NCBI GenBank assembly: GCA_964443875.1
Contig: CAYUET010000002.1
Coordinates: 158,320 to 222,319, forward strand
Length of the DNA: 64,000 bases
Origin: CAYUET01 sp964443875
GTDB taxonomy: Bacteria > Auribacterota > JAFGBW01
Direction: 5' to 3'
Positions 54,495 to 63,940 of this stretch are shown here, piece by piece. The notes beneath the pieces are model-generated. The model was not told the origin of the DNA. It did no database searches and saw only the letters and a program-made list of their open reading frames with translations. The translations under genes and the position numbers were made by a program. Each line of letters starts with the position of its first letter. Position 1 is the stretch's first letter.

Positions 54495-55364
54495 ATGGAT
54501 AAATTTATAAAATTATTCATTACAATATTTTTTTTGCTGAATGGTTATATTTATTCAGAAAACTCCAAGCAGTATGATTTTGGAGACAATAAATCATCAA
54601 CCCTTTCTTCAAAAGCCTGGGCATCTCTAGAAGTCAACGATTGGAAAGGTGTTGAAGCCTACACAGAGAAATGTTTCAGCCTTTATACAAAACAGGCACT
54701 TCAGCAGCAATCCGAATTAACCAGTCTGCCTCCCGCAACCCTTGCTAACAATTGCTGGGCTTTAAATGACGTGGGGACCTGTTACTATGTCAAAGCCAAA
54801 GCATTAAAAGAACAGGGACAGATGGATCAGGCCAAAAAGATCTGCGAACTGGTGCTCAATGAATATTCATATGCTCAATGCTGGGATCCCCAGGGATGGT
54901 TTTGGAGCATTGCCAATGCGTGTAAAGATCTGGTCATGATGCTGGGCACCAACATTGATTTTGAAGACTATACCTCTGAGACCCTGACACGAAAGGCGTG
55001 GGAATCTCTTGCGGCAAATAATTTCCCCAACACAGTCATCTATGCGCAAAAGGGGATTGCTTTATATGAAAAGGATGCAAAAAAACAGCAGGAAGCTCTT
55101 TCAAATTATGCTCCTAAAGAAAAAGCCTTTGATTATTGGGCATTAAATGACGTGGGAACATGTTATTTTGTTTTAGGTGAAATATATGCCAAAAACAAGG
55201 AATGGGAAAAATCCGTGGAAGCCTATCAGAAAGTAATCAATGAATATTTCTACAGTCAGTGCTGGGATCCTCGCGGCTGGTTCTGGAAACCTGCTGTGGC
55301 ATCCCGTGGGAAATTAAATAAAATTATGGCCGAACAGGGGATTGCTCTTCCTGATGGCAAATAA
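54495..55364 (+). CDS. Exported TPR-like protein with two CWDPxGWFW repeats
   Basis: A 289-residue protein with a signal peptide (about 1-20) and two tandem copies of a roughly 120-residue unit. Each unit has AWxSL, WALNDVGTCYxV, a TPR-like helix pair, NEYxYxQCWDPxGWFW and a helical end. The paired Cys/Trp residues suggest a rigid extracellular or periplasmic domain. It may assist binding or processing of glucan by the neighbouring beta-glucanase; this rests on context only. AAGGAAG precedes ATG. Confidence 0.7.
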   Translation: MDKFIKLFITIFFLLNGYIYSENSKQYDFGDNKSSTLSSKAWASLEVNDWKGVEAYTEKCFSLYTKQALQQQSELTSLPPATLANNCWALNDVGTCYYVKAKALKEQGQMDQAKKICELVLNEYSYAQCWDPQGWFWSIANACKDLVMMLGTNIDFEDYTSETLTRKAWESLAANNFPNTVIYAQKGIALYEKDAKKQQEALSNYAPKEKAFDYWALNDVGTCYFVLGEIYAKNKEWEKSVEAYQKVINEYFYSQCWDPRGWFWKPAVASRGKLNKIMAEQGIALPDGK

Positions 55365-55696
55365 ATAATTATCGGTTTTATTTTGAAAAAATCATGGAGA
55401 AATCTATGGCTTTTTTTTTGCCCAATGAAATATTCATAATCCGAATTTTGCTCATAAACGCCTGCTATTCGGGATATAATATCCGGGCGATATGGACAAA
55501 TCATTATTTCTACACTTGGCGGATAAAAAAAGAGCTCTAGGATCGAGCCCCATATCAATCAAAATATTTAGCAAAGGATAAGGAGTGATGTCCGATCCTT
55601 GGGAGGATCGAATAAGTTATTGACGAAAAGTCTTTTTCGATTTAATGTGATTCAGATTGAATTTATTACAAAAAAATGACTCTCTTAAGAGAATTT
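55365..55696. other. Convergent intergenic region with repeat remnant and hairpins
   Basis: No gene is seen in this 332-bp stretch between the repeat-protein gene and the helicase. At 55434-55490 there is a degenerate match to the right arm of the duplicated unit (CCGAATTTTGCTCATAAACG, then TATTCGGGATATAATATCC). A perfect 7-bp hairpin, CGATCCT/AGGATCG (55593-55610), and a second stem near 55624-55639 may end the two converging transcripts. Confidence 0.45.
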
Positions 55697-57616
55697 TTAG
55701 CCCATGGAGAACTGGGCTTCAGGATCGACCACGTCTCTCTTGATCATGGTCATGGTATCTTTTATCTTATTGTAGAAGTCCTCGGAGCAGCCGGGGATAT
55801 GTTTCATTTCGCGAAGGATCTGGAGAGTCATGCGAAGATAACGTATGATTTCTCCTTCATCAACGTCGGTGACTGCATGGAGTTCTTCGAAAGTGGCGCC
55901 GGACATCCAGGTACGTACACATTCCGAAAGATTAAAGAAGAATTTTTTTGTGCCGGGTTCGATATAAAACATTTTTTCAACTTTTTCGATATCCCATGAG
56001 ATTTTATCGGTTTTATTTTTTAATGCCAGAACATCTCTGGAAAGTCTTGGATAGACTTGTCCTTTTCGGGGCTCAAAAATCATGGCTGTGAGGGTAATCG
56101 CAATTTCAACCGTTGTGGATTTCTCAAAAAAGCCTTCCATGAAAAGTTCTGCGCATTGGAGTTCATAGCCGAAGATTTTGGCCCCGAAGATCCCTCGGCT
56201 TGTGAGTCCTTTTTCATCGATATAGCCCATGAATTTTAAAAGCGAGAGTTTATTTCTTAAAAGGGCGATTCCGTGTTTTTTTTGTTTTTTTCCGGATTGA
56301 TAACTGTGAAAGGACTGGGGATAGATATTGAGCATTTTTTCGCCCAGCATCTGGTAGAGATTCAATACAGTTCCATAGGTTGAATTGAACTGTGAAAAAA
56401 CGGGTTCAGGAGGATTGGTGATCATTTCCCTGAGACGGTTGAAATTAATGGTGCGAGGGTTGACCAGGGTGTAGACATATCCGAAATCGTCGTATCCGCG
56501 TCGTCCTGCACGACCGGCCATCTGATAGAAGTCACGGGTTTTGAGGGTGTCAAAAGCGTATCCGTAAAATTTACGGACATCATCAAAGATTACTACTTTA
56601 GCCGGCATGTTGATTCCCAAAGCAAAAGTTTCTGTGGTAAAGATGAGTTTGATGAGTTTTGATGTGAAAAGACGCTCAATGATTTCTTTTAGTGCCGGAA
56701 GCATTCCTGCATGGTGAAAGGCGATGCCGTACTGAACAAAAGGCCTCATTTCATTGGCATGAACGTCGTCCGTCATGTGGAAAAGCCGGAGCTGTTCTTC
56801 ATAATGAGCAAGCAGGGCTTTACGCTCTTCTGAATTGACCAGATCAAATCGTTTTGATTCCCGGGCAAGTATTTCGCAGCGTTTGCGGCTGAAGCTGAAA
56901 TAAATCGCCGGAAAACCGCCGAATTCCTTCAGGTGTTCAACAAGGGCTTCTATATGGTTGGTTGCCTGTGAAGCATTTTTACCGAAAGCTCCTTTGAATT
57001 TCTGACTGAAACCCTCATAAAATTTATTGTGAAGCATGAAATAAAAGGAGAGAGGGACAGGCCGTGTTTCACCGATAATCACTTCAACAGGGATTTTATG
57101 AATAGATTCGATCCATTGCGAGAGTTCATAGATGTTAGGGATTGTGGCGGAAAGTGCGAGAATCCGGAGTTCTCTCGGAAAAAAAATCAACGACTCTTCC
57201 CAGACGGTTCCGCGTTCAAGGTCGTCCAGATAGTGAATTTCGTCAAAGACCACCCAGCGGCGTTTGGAAAAAAGGGTTTCAGGTTCAAAAAGCCTGTTTC
57301 TAAAAATTTCAGTCGTCATGATTAAAATAGGGGCTTCTGGATTGATGACAACATCGCCTGTAAGGATGCCTACGTTCTCCCTGCCATATACGGACGAAAA
57401 ATCACGGTACTTCTGGTTGCTTAAGGCTTTGACAGGAGCCGTGTAGATTATCCCTTCCCCGCGGTTGACCGCCTGATGACAGAGATATTCTGCAATAACG
57501 GTTTTCCCGGCACCCGTAGGGGCGGAGACCATCACATGGTTTCCGCGTTTGACGGCTTCAATGGCTTCACGTTGAAAATCATCATATTCAAAGTTATGAA
57601 TTTTGGATTCGCTCAA
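55697..57616 (-). CDS. Ski2-like DEAD/DEAH-box RNA helicase
   Basis: A 639-residue SF2 helicase. Motif I is SAPTGAGKT near residue 30, motif II reads DEIHYL, motif III SATIPN, and motif VI is QMAGRAGRRGYD, the Ski2/Mtr4-type signature. A winged-helix and helical region follows. Bacterial relatives are presumed RNA helicases, but their role is little known. It is downstream of an NtrC-type regulator and overlaps its 3' end by 23 bases, so the two are co-expressed. Confidence 0.88.
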   Translation of the reverse strand: MSESKIHNFEYDDFQREAIEAVKRGNHVMVSAPTGAGKTVIAEYLCHQAVNRGEGIIYTAPVKALSNQKYRDFSSVYGRENVGILTGDVVINPEAPILIMTTEIFRNRLFEPETLFSKRRWVVFDEIHYLDDLERGTVWEESLIFFPRELRILALSATIPNIYELSQWIESIHKIPVEVIIGETRPVPLSFYFMLHNKFYEGFSQKFKGAFGKNASQATNHIEALVEHLKEFGGFPAIYFSFSRKRCEILARESKRFDLVNSEERKALLAHYEEQLRLFHMTDDVHANEMRPFVQYGIAFHHAGMLPALKEIIERLFTSKLIKLIFTTETFALGINMPAKVVIFDDVRKFYGYAFDTLKTRDFYQMAGRAGRRGYDDFGYVYTLVNPRTINFNRLREMITNPPEPVFSQFNSTYGTVLNLYQMLGEKMLNIYPQSFHSYQSGKKQKKHGIALLRNKLSLLKFMGYIDEKGLTSRGIFGAKIFGYELQCAELFMEGFFEKSTTVEIAITLTAMIFEPRKGQVYPRLSRDVLALKNKTDKISWDIEKVEKMFYIEPGTKKFFFNLSECVRTWMSGATFEELHAVTDVDEGEIIRYLRMTLQILREMKHIPGCSEDFYNKIKDTMTMIKRDVVDPEAQFSMG

Positions 57617-58958
57617 ATTTTTCCAGCTTTCTGTTAAGAGTGGTAATATCTACCTCAAGCTTTTGGGCAACTTTTGATTTGTCCTGATCCATTTTTTTCA
57701 AAACAGAAAGAATATATTGCCCTTCAGCCATGACGGAGAATTGTTTAAGGGGTAAAATTTTTTCATTGGAACTGATTTCAGTAAAAGACGATCCCCGTCG
57801 GATAAAGGGTGGAAGGTCCTCAGGGGTGATGATTTTATCCGCCGAAAGTGTGGTGATCCGTTCAATACTGTTTTCCAGTTCGCGGACATTTCCAGGCCAG
57901 TGATACTCCATGAGCATATTCATGGCCGCATGGGAGAAGGAAATGTTTTTATCCGGAGCGAATTTTTTTAAAAAGTATTTGATCAAAATAAGAAGATCTT
58001 CAGGTCTTTCCCTTAAGGGGGGGATTTCAATCGGAATAACATTCAGGCGGTAGTAAAGATCTTCCCTGAATAGTTTTTTAGAAATCAGATCTTCTAAGGG
58101 AACATTCGTGGCCGCGACCACACGGCATTCGATTTTTTCGGTTTTGATGCCTCCGACCGGACGGATTTCTTTTTCTTCGATGACCCTGAGGAGTTTGGAC
58201 TGCAGGTTCATAGAAAGAGAGGCAATCTCATCGAGAAATAAGGTTCCTTCTCCGGCAGCGGTAAAAAGACCTTCTTTATCCTTGATAGCTCCGGTAAATG
58301 AACCTTTGACATGGCCGAAAAGTTCGGTTTCGAGAAGCTGTTCGGGTAAGGCCCCACAGTTAATAGGGATAAAAGGGGCATTAGACCGGCCTGAAGAGGC
58401 GTGAATGGCTCTTGCAAATAATTCTTTTCCTGTTCCGGATTCCCCCTGCAGAAGAATCGTTGTTTTCGAAGGGGAGGCTTTTAACACATATTCAAAGAGT
58501 TTTTTCATCACACGGTTTTTGGTGTAGATGCCATGAAAGTTGGATTCTTCTGTTTCTGCCTCAGGAGTGTTCTGTGCGGGGGTTTCTTTCAGGATTTTAT
58601 TGACCGCAAGAGCCCGGTTAACCAAGGCTCTGAGCTTTTCCATTTTAAAAGGCTTCTGAATGTAATCGTAGGCACCCACTTTCAGTGCCATGAGTGCATC
58701 TTCGGCGTTGGCGTAAGCTGTAATCAGAATAACAGGGATTTCCTGACGGATTTCCTTGGCCTGTTTAAGAAGGGTGATTCCATCCATGGAATCCATCCGG
58801 ATATCTGAAATAATGAGGTCTGCCCCTTTTTCACGGAGTTCTGTCAGGGCAAGGGTTGGATTTTCAAATGTTGACACTTCGTAATCACGGCTAAGCATAG
58901 CTTCAATAACAGCCAGCATGCTGCTTTCATCATCGATGGCGATTATTCGGGCAGACAT
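57594..58958 (-). CDS. NtrC-family sigma-54 response regulator
   Basis: From ATG 58958 (strong AAAGGAG upstream) the protein has 454 residues; the open frame extends to 59057 but the extra residues do not fit a receiver start. It has a receiver domain with the acidic pocket IAIDDE and a phospho-acceptor Asp in IISDIRMD, a sigma-54-activating AAA+ domain with GESGTGKELFARA and a GSFTGA loop (GAFTGA variant), and a Fis-type helix-turn-helix ending. No sensor kinase is adjacent. The nearby sigma-54 promoter at glnN is one possible target. Confidence 0.92.
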   Translation of the reverse strand: MSARIIAIDDESSMLAVIEAMLSRDYEVSTFENPTLALTELREKGADLIISDIRMDSMDGITLLKQAKEIRQEIPVILITAYANAEDALMALKVGAYDYIQKPFKMEKLRALVNRALAVNKILKETPAQNTPEAETEESNFHGIYTKNRVMKKLFEYVLKASPSKTTILLQGESGTGKELFARAIHASSGRSNAPFIPINCGALPEQLLETELFGHVKGSFTGAIKDKEGLFTAAGEGTLFLDEIASLSMNLQSKLLRVIEEKEIRPVGGIKTEKIECRVVAATNVPLEDLISKKLFREDLYYRLNVIPIEIPPLRERPEDLLILIKYFLKKFAPDKNISFSHAAMNMLMEYHWPGNVRELENSIERITTLSADKIITPEDLPPFIRRGSSFTEISSNEKILPLKQFSVMAEGQYILSVLKKMDQDKSKVAQKLEVDITTLNRKLEKFERIQNS

Positions 58959-59177
58959 TATACTCCTTTCTTTTGGAAGAGAAACATTATCATAAAGATT
59001 TTTACAGGATAATGCAAGTGAGATCAGAATGACAAAAACTAAACAGAGTGGATCCAATCCCGGATATTGTATAAAAATTAGCTCAGATTTTTCATAGCTC
59101 TGATAAACTAATCATTCCGGAAAAAATTATATACAATCCAGCATCTGAATATTTAGTGTTTATGCATAAAATTCGGG

Positions 59178-59531
59178 TTAAGCCTTGGTTTTAGTGAAAA
59201 CAGCTTCCACCATGGTGGTGATGCCGCCACGGGGGGTGAAATCCGAAGTCACTTTCATGCTGCGGGGGGCACAGGCTTTGACCAGATCATCCAGGATGGT
59301 GTTGGTCAGGGCTTCGTAAAAAATGCCTTTGGTTCTGTAGCTCTGTATGTAGAATTTGAGAGCCTTGAGTTCAAGACAGACCTTGTCCGGAACGTATTCA
59401 ATAAGGATGGTTCCGAAATCCGGCTGCCCGGTTTTAGGGCAAAGTGATGTAAATTCAGGAACGGTAATCGTGATGGTATAATCCCTTTGCGAATAGGGAT
59501 TCACAAATGTTTCCAAAAGCGTCTGATTCAT
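59178..59531 (-). CDS. queF: NADPH-dependent preQ0 reductase QueF (short type)
   Basis: Reduces preQ0 to preQ1 in queuosine biosynthesis. The 117-residue protein is the compact type, with the catalytic Cys and Asp in LCPKTGQPDFG and the conserved ELKALKFYIQSYR segment. It is divergent from tgt, the next enzyme of the same pathway, across 81 bases, so both may be controlled together. Confidence 0.95.
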   Translation of the reverse strand: MNQTLLETFVNPYSQRDYTITITVPEFTSLCPKTGQPDFGTILIEYVPDKVCLELKALKFYIQSYRTKGIFYEALTNTILDDLVKACAPRSMKVTSDFTPRGGITTMVEAVFTKTKA

Positions 59532-59612
59532 GATTTTTTCCTTTTAAATTGACCTTTTTTACATTAGAAGTCTGTCTTTAAACATTTTTTCACAGTCAGG
59601 TAAAGAGAATCC

Positions 59613-60734
59613 ATGAAATTTATACTTCACAAGACTTCAACGCAGAATAAAGCCCGGCGGGGGGAATTTCATCTTCCTCACGGGGTTGTTCAGACACCTG
59701 TATTCATGCCGGTGGGCACAAGGGCTGCGGTTAAGACTCTTTCTTCACACGATATGCTCGAATTAGACAGTGAAATCATTCTGGCCAACACCTATCATCT
59801 CATGCTGCGTCCGGGCAAAGAGGTTCTGGAGGAGGTCGGCGGGCTTCACCGTTTCATGAACTGGAACCGTCCCATTCTTACCGATTCCGGCGGGTTTCAG
59901 GTTTTCAGTCTTCATTCCCTCCGCAAAATGAGCGATGACGGGGTGCTTTTTGCCTCCCACATCGACGGTCTCAAATATTTCATGGGCCCCAAAGAATGCA
60001 TGGACATGCAGAAAGCCATAGGGTCCGATATCCGCATGGTTCTGGATGAATGCCCTCCCTGGCCCTGTGAGGATAAAGTCCTTCTTAAATCCATGGACAG
60101 GAGCACCCAATGGGCTTTTCGCTGCCGTGAATACATGCCTCAACAGGAGTCCGCCTTATTTTGCATTGTGCAGGGCGGCATCAATCCGGAATTCAGGCTC
60201 AGGCATTTGAATGACCTTAAGGGCGGAGATTTTGACGGTTTTGCCATCGGAGGCGTCAGTGTGGGCGAGCCCAAGGAAGAGATGCTTAAGATCGGCAAGC
60301 TCATGGGGGAAAACCTTCCTGCCGACAAGCCCCGGTATATGATGGGCGTGGGCACCCCCGAGGACCTGGTCAACCAGGTGGCCTTCGGGATCGACATGTT
60401 TGACTGCGTGATTCCGACCCGCAACGGGCGGAATGCCACCGCCTATACGAGCCGCGGCCTTGTCCACATGCGCAATGCCTCGCACAGAACCGATATGTCG
60501 CCTCTGGATCCGGAATGCGACTGCTTTGTCTGTAAAAATTATACCCGTGCCTATATCCGTCATCTTTTTTCGGTGAAAGAATTTCTTTCTGTTCATTTTA
60601 TGTCCTACCACAATGTCCATTATTATTTAAGGCTCATGGAGAAAATCCGGAAAGCGATTGAGGGGGACAGATTTGAAGAATTCCGGCAGAATCTTTTTTC
60701 AGACTGGACGCGGGAAGCCAGTCAATCATCATAA
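59613..60734 (+). CDS. tgt: Queuine tRNA-ribosyltransferase
   Basis: Exchanges guanine 34 for preQ1 in GUN-anticodon tRNAs. The 373-residue enzyme has the DSGGFQVFSL substrate loop, the GGINPEFR and GFAIGGVSVGEPKEEM segments, the catalytic aspartate region MFDCVIPTRNGRN, and a zinc site with CDCFVCKNYTRAYIRHLF. Length is normal. The genes to its right are on the same strand and closely packed. Confidence 0.96.
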   Translation: MKFILHKTSTQNKARRGEFHLPHGVVQTPVFMPVGTRAAVKTLSSHDMLELDSEIILANTYHLMLRPGKEVLEEVGGLHRFMNWNRPILTDSGGFQVFSLHSLRKMSDDGVLFASHIDGLKYFMGPKECMDMQKAIGSDIRMVLDECPPWPCEDKVLLKSMDRSTQWAFRCREYMPQQESALFCIVQGGINPEFRLRHLNDLKGGDFDGFAIGGVSVGEPKEEMLKIGKLMGENLPADKPRYMMGVGTPEDLVNQVAFGIDMFDCVIPTRNGRNATAYTSRGLVHMRNASHRTDMSPLDPECDCFVCKNYTRAYIRHLFSVKEFLSVHFMSYHNVHYYLRLMEKIRKAIEGDRFEEFRQNLFSDWTREASQSS

Positions 60735-60749
60735 CGATCAGGGGGAATT

Positions 60750-61040
60750 ATGGCAGACTATCTTAAAGTAGATAAAGAAATGATCCGTATTGAGGTATCC
60801 ACCTCTCATCTGATTCTGAAGGGTAAATTCACCAAGGATAAAGGCATCCGGTTTACGGATTATTTCAACCGGGACAAAACCAAACAGAGCTTTGTCGTGC
60901 TTTCCGATGTCGAGGTTATTGACGGGCATTCCCGGCAGCTTATCGAGCGGAAAAAATTTCTTGCCGTGAATGTGGAATATGTTGTCACGGCTACCGAGCT
61001 TGAGCAGGAAGGCAAGACACTCAAAGCGGAAGAGTTCTAG
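60750..61040 (+). CDS. Small conserved-looking soluble protein
   Basis: A 96-residue protein with alternating strands (IRIEVSTSHLILKGKF, SFVVLSDVEVID) and an acidic tail. No membrane segment or catalytic motif is seen and no family is certain. AGGGGG precedes ATG. It sits 15 bases after tgt and its stop is two bases before panE, so it belongs to the operon. A beta-sandwich-type small domain is likely. Confidence 0.65.
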   Translation: MADYLKVDKEMIRIEVSTSHLILKGKFTKDKGIRFTDYFNRDKTKQSFVVLSDVEVIDGHSRQLIERKKFLAVNVEYVVTATELEQEGKTLKAEEF

Positions 61041-61042
61041 TC

Positions 61043-61987
61043 ATGAAGACTCCCACCATCACCATTGTCGGGTGCGGGGCTGTAGGCCAGTACTATGGGG
61101 CCATGCTGGCCAGAAGCGGGCTTCAGGTCCGTTTTCTTCTGCGTTCGGACTATGAGTATGTCCGTCAGAACGGCATTGAAATCCATTCCATCCGGGGGGA
61201 TTTTCATATTCCGGTCCAGGCCTGTAAAGATCCCTCCGAATGCCGGAATTCGGATCTTATTTTTGTAAGCCTCAAAACAACGGCCCGCGAATATCTTGCG
61301 GATCTCTTGTCCCAAATTGCCGGCCCTTCGTCCTATATTTTTACGGTTCAGAACGGCCTTGGCAACGAGGAATTTATCTCCCGTTTTGTGCCTGTGGAAA
61401 GGATCATCGGCGGAGTGGCCTTTGTCTGCCTCAACCGGCTTTCCCCGGGGTGCGTGTCTCATACCGCTTTTGGTATGCTCAAGGCTCAGGAAATGAGTCC
61501 GGAAAGCGATCCTTCCTTTCTTTTAAAAATACAGGAGCTCTTTATTTCTGCCGGGATTGAGTTCATCATCACGGATTCCCTGAAAACCATCAAATGGGAA
61601 AAATTAGTCTGGAACCTTCCTTTCAATGGCCTTTCAGGGGCCTTAGGCGGGGTGGACACCCAAAGCCTGTTAAACCATAAGCCCACGTATGCGCTGGTGG
61701 AAGCGCTCATGAAGGAAGTTATTGTCAATGCCCATGCCCAGGGGATTCCGCTTTCAGATTCCCTGGTTGCCCAGAATATCGGGAAAACCCTGCCCATGGG
61801 GCCTTACTATACCTCCATGGCGCTTGACCGGAAGCATGGGAATGCCCTGGAAGCAGAAACCATTGTGGGGGAACCTTTGCGTATGGGACTTGCCAAAGGT
61901 TTGAAACTCCCCTATACTGAAGAGCTTTATGCCGTCCTCAGTTATTACAATCAATATCTTAAGAATACCTCAAAGGAGACCCCATGA
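61043..61987 (+). CDS. panE: 2-dehydropantoate 2-reductase
   Basis: Reduces ketopantoate to pantoate for coenzyme A synthesis, with NADPH. The 314-residue protein has the Rossmann motif GCGAVGQYYGAMLARSG near residue 9, the catalytic Lys in KWEKLVWNLPFN near residue 190, and the C-terminal helical domain. The family also includes other ketopantoate-reductase-like enzymes, so specificity is inferred. It overlaps pyrE by ATGA. Confidence 0.88.
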   Translation: MKTPTITIVGCGAVGQYYGAMLARSGLQVRFLLRSDYEYVRQNGIEIHSIRGDFHIPVQACKDPSECRNSDLIFVSLKTTAREYLADLLSQIAGPSSYIFTVQNGLGNEEFISRFVPVERIIGGVAFVCLNRLSPGCVSHTAFGMLKAQEMSPESDPSFLLKIQELFISAGIEFIITDSLKTIKWEKLVWNLPFNGLSGALGGVDTQSLLNHKPTYALVEALMKEVIVNAHAQGIPLSDSLVAQNIGKTLPMGPYYTSMALDRKHGNALEAETIVGEPLRMGLAKGLKLPYTEELYAVLSYYNQYLKNTSKETP

Positions 61988-62532
61988 ATCCGGAAATCAG
62001 AGAATCGTTAAAAGCTGAAATTTTAGATAAGGCGCTGAAATTTGGTGATTTCACACTGGCGAGCGGGAAAAAAAGCAAATATTATATCAACTGCAAAACG
62101 GTAGCCCTGGATGCCCGCGGCTCCTATTATGCCGGTTTGAATTTACTGGCGCTCATTCCCTCTGAGGCGGAAGCCGTAGGCGGACTTACTCTGGGGGCAG
62201 ACCCCTTGATCAGCAGCGTGACAGTGCTTTCCCATATTGAAAAGCGTCCCCTCCGGGGTTTCATCGTCCGCAAGGAAAAAAAAGACCACGGCACACAGAA
62301 TCAGATTGAAAACTGTCCTCCCAAAGGAAGCAAAGTGGTCATTGTGGACGATGTGATTACAACGGGCGGTTCTGCGCTTAAAGCGGCGGAAGCGGCCCTT
62401 GAAAACGGACTGAATGTCATTTTAGCCATCTGTCTTGTAGACCGTATGGAAGGCGGGGAGGAAGCCTTTAAAAAGCTGGGGATTCCCATGGCTTCCGTAT
62501 TTAAAATCCAGGAGTTTCTGGAAAATCGCTGA
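61984..62532 (+). CDS. pyrE: Orotate phosphoribosyltransferase
   Basis: Makes orotidine 5'-phosphate in pyrimidine synthesis. The 182-residue enzyme has the PRPP-binding motif VVIVDDVITTGGSALKA, the FTLASGKKSKYYINCK start region and the flexible loop KEKKDHGTQNQIEN. An AAAGGAG site lies inside the end of panE, and the genes overlap by four bases. Confidence 0.94.
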   Translation: MNPEIRESLKAEILDKALKFGDFTLASGKKSKYYINCKTVALDARGSYYAGLNLLALIPSEAEAVGGLTLGADPLISSVTVLSHIEKRPLRGFIVRKEKKDHGTQNQIENCPPKGSKVVIVDDVITTGGSALKAAEAALENGLNVILAICLVDRMEGGEEAFKKLGIPMASVFKIQEFLENR

Positions 62533-62631
62533 TCAGTTTTAAATCATCGTAAAACAGGTAAACAAGTAAATCTAAAAGAGAGGGATGCCTCACAATCCGC
62601 ATTCCTCAGTAAAAAGGGGAGAAGTCATTGT

Positions 62632-63840
62632 ATGAAAAAGTTGCTGTTGTTTTTAGCCTTTTTAACAGGGATAGGGTCCGTGTCTCTATGGGCTGCGGGT
62701 TTTAAGATCCCCGAGCAAACCGCTCATTCCGTAGCTCTGGGGGCCGCTTATGTGGCGGGCGCAAACGGGGCGGATGCGGTTTATTACAATCCGGCCAATC
62801 TGTCCTGGCAGACAGAGTCCTCTGAACTGGAAACCTCCTTTACCTATCTTAACCTGACAGAGGTCGACTATGTTGATTCCAGCAGGGCAGTCTTTAACTG
62901 TAAATCTGAGGAAGAAAACTTTTTCCTGCCCACGGTTCATTATTTAAGCCCCTCCTGCGGGAACTGGCGAGGCGGCTTTTCCTTTATCGTTCCGGCCGGC
63001 CTTTCCAAGAGATGGTATGAAGGCTACGGGAAAGCCTTTTGTCAGGAATTCACCTTGAAAACCTATGAAATGAATCCTGCGGGAAGCTATAAGTTTAACG
63101 ACCAGTTTTCTCTGGGCTTCGGGCTTCGGGCCATTTATTCAAAAGGGGAAGTGAAAAGCAATGCATCAGGAATCGGGCTGAATGCCGTAAGAAGGGTGGA
63201 GGGCGATTCTCTGGACTATGGCTACAATCTGGCTTTAAGTTACAAGCCTGTCCAGGACCTGAATCTTTCAGTGACCTATCGTTCAAAGGTTGAACTCAGC
63301 CTTGAAGGCGATGGAAAGCTGATTCACCCTCTGATCCCGGGCGGTTATGACGGTGATGCGTCGGTGGATGTGGTTGTCCCGGCTACATTAGCCCTTGCGG
63401 CAGCCTATACCTATGAAAAGACAACGATTGAATTTGTCTATGAAAGAAGTTACTGGTCCTCCTATGAAGAGCTGGATTTTGAATACGACCGCACCATGAA
63501 TGCGTTTGATGCGCCGCTGGAAAAAAATTGGGATGATTCCAATACCTACAGAATCGGGCTGACTCAGATTTTAACAGATAAATTAAAAGGCATGATCGGA
63601 TTTTCCATAGATGAAACTCCAGTTCCGGACAGTACTCTTGGTTTTGAACTTCCGGATTCCGATGCAAAGTCCTACACTCTGGGAGCGGAATATCAGCAGA
63701 GCGAAGCCCTTACCTTTTTGGGCGCTTTTTTATACAATGAAAAGGAAGACCGGACGGTTGCCCAGACAGGAGGAATCAACGGGACCTTTTCAAACACCAA
63801 AGCAACGTTCTATACGGTTTCTTTAAGGTATAAATTCTAA
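62632..63840 (+). CDS. OmpP1/FadL/TodX-family outer-membrane transport protein
   Basis: A 402-residue beta-barrel protein for uptake of hydrophobic compounds such as long-chain fatty acids. A signal peptide (1-21) precedes the plug region with GFKIPEQTAHS and ADAVYYNPANLSW, the FadL NPA motif. The rest alternates beta strands and ends YTVSLRYKF, with the terminal Phe of outer-membrane barrels. GGGGAGAAG precedes ATG. The next 70 bases lead to a strong terminator. Confidence 0.9.
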   Translation: MKKLLLFLAFLTGIGSVSLWAAGFKIPEQTAHSVALGAAYVAGANGADAVYYNPANLSWQTESSELETSFTYLNLTEVDYVDSSRAVFNCKSEEENFFLPTVHYLSPSCGNWRGGFSFIVPAGLSKRWYEGYGKAFCQEFTLKTYEMNPAGSYKFNDQFSLGFGLRAIYSKGEVKSNASGIGLNAVRRVEGDSLDYGYNLALSYKPVQDLNLSVTYRSKVELSLEGDGKLIHPLIPGGYDGDASVDVVVPATLALAAAYTYEKTTIEFVYERSYWSSYEELDFEYDRTMNAFDAPLEKNWDDSNTYRIGLTQILTDKLKGMIGFSIDETPVPDSTLGFELPDSDAKSYTLGAEYQQSEALTFLGAFLYNEKEDRTVAQTGGINGTFSNTKATFYTVSLRYKF

Positions 63841-63907
63841 GAAGGCTATTGCTGAAAAGATTCAGGTGAATAAAATCAGCTGAAATTTTTCACCTCGTTT
63901 TTTAAAA

Positions 63908-63940
63908 GGGGATTTCAATGAGTATTGAAATCCCTTTTTA
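63908..63940 (+). terminator. Strong intrinsic terminator after the FadL-like gene
   Basis: GGGATTTCAAT (63909-63919) pairs perfectly with ATTGAAATCCC (63924-63934) over 11 bp around a 4-base loop. Five T residues follow at 63935-63939. This is the clearest terminator in the window. No gene is seen in the last 60 bases. Confidence 0.88.

Noticed and set aside
55256..55558. 100-codon minus-strand frame over the end of the repeat-protein gene
   Set aside because: About a third overlaps a well-supported gene and the rest covers the intergenic repeat remnant; no ribosome site or domain is seen.
60156..60620. 154-codon minus-strand frame inside tgt
   Set aside because: It is an antisense shadow of a strongly conserved gene.
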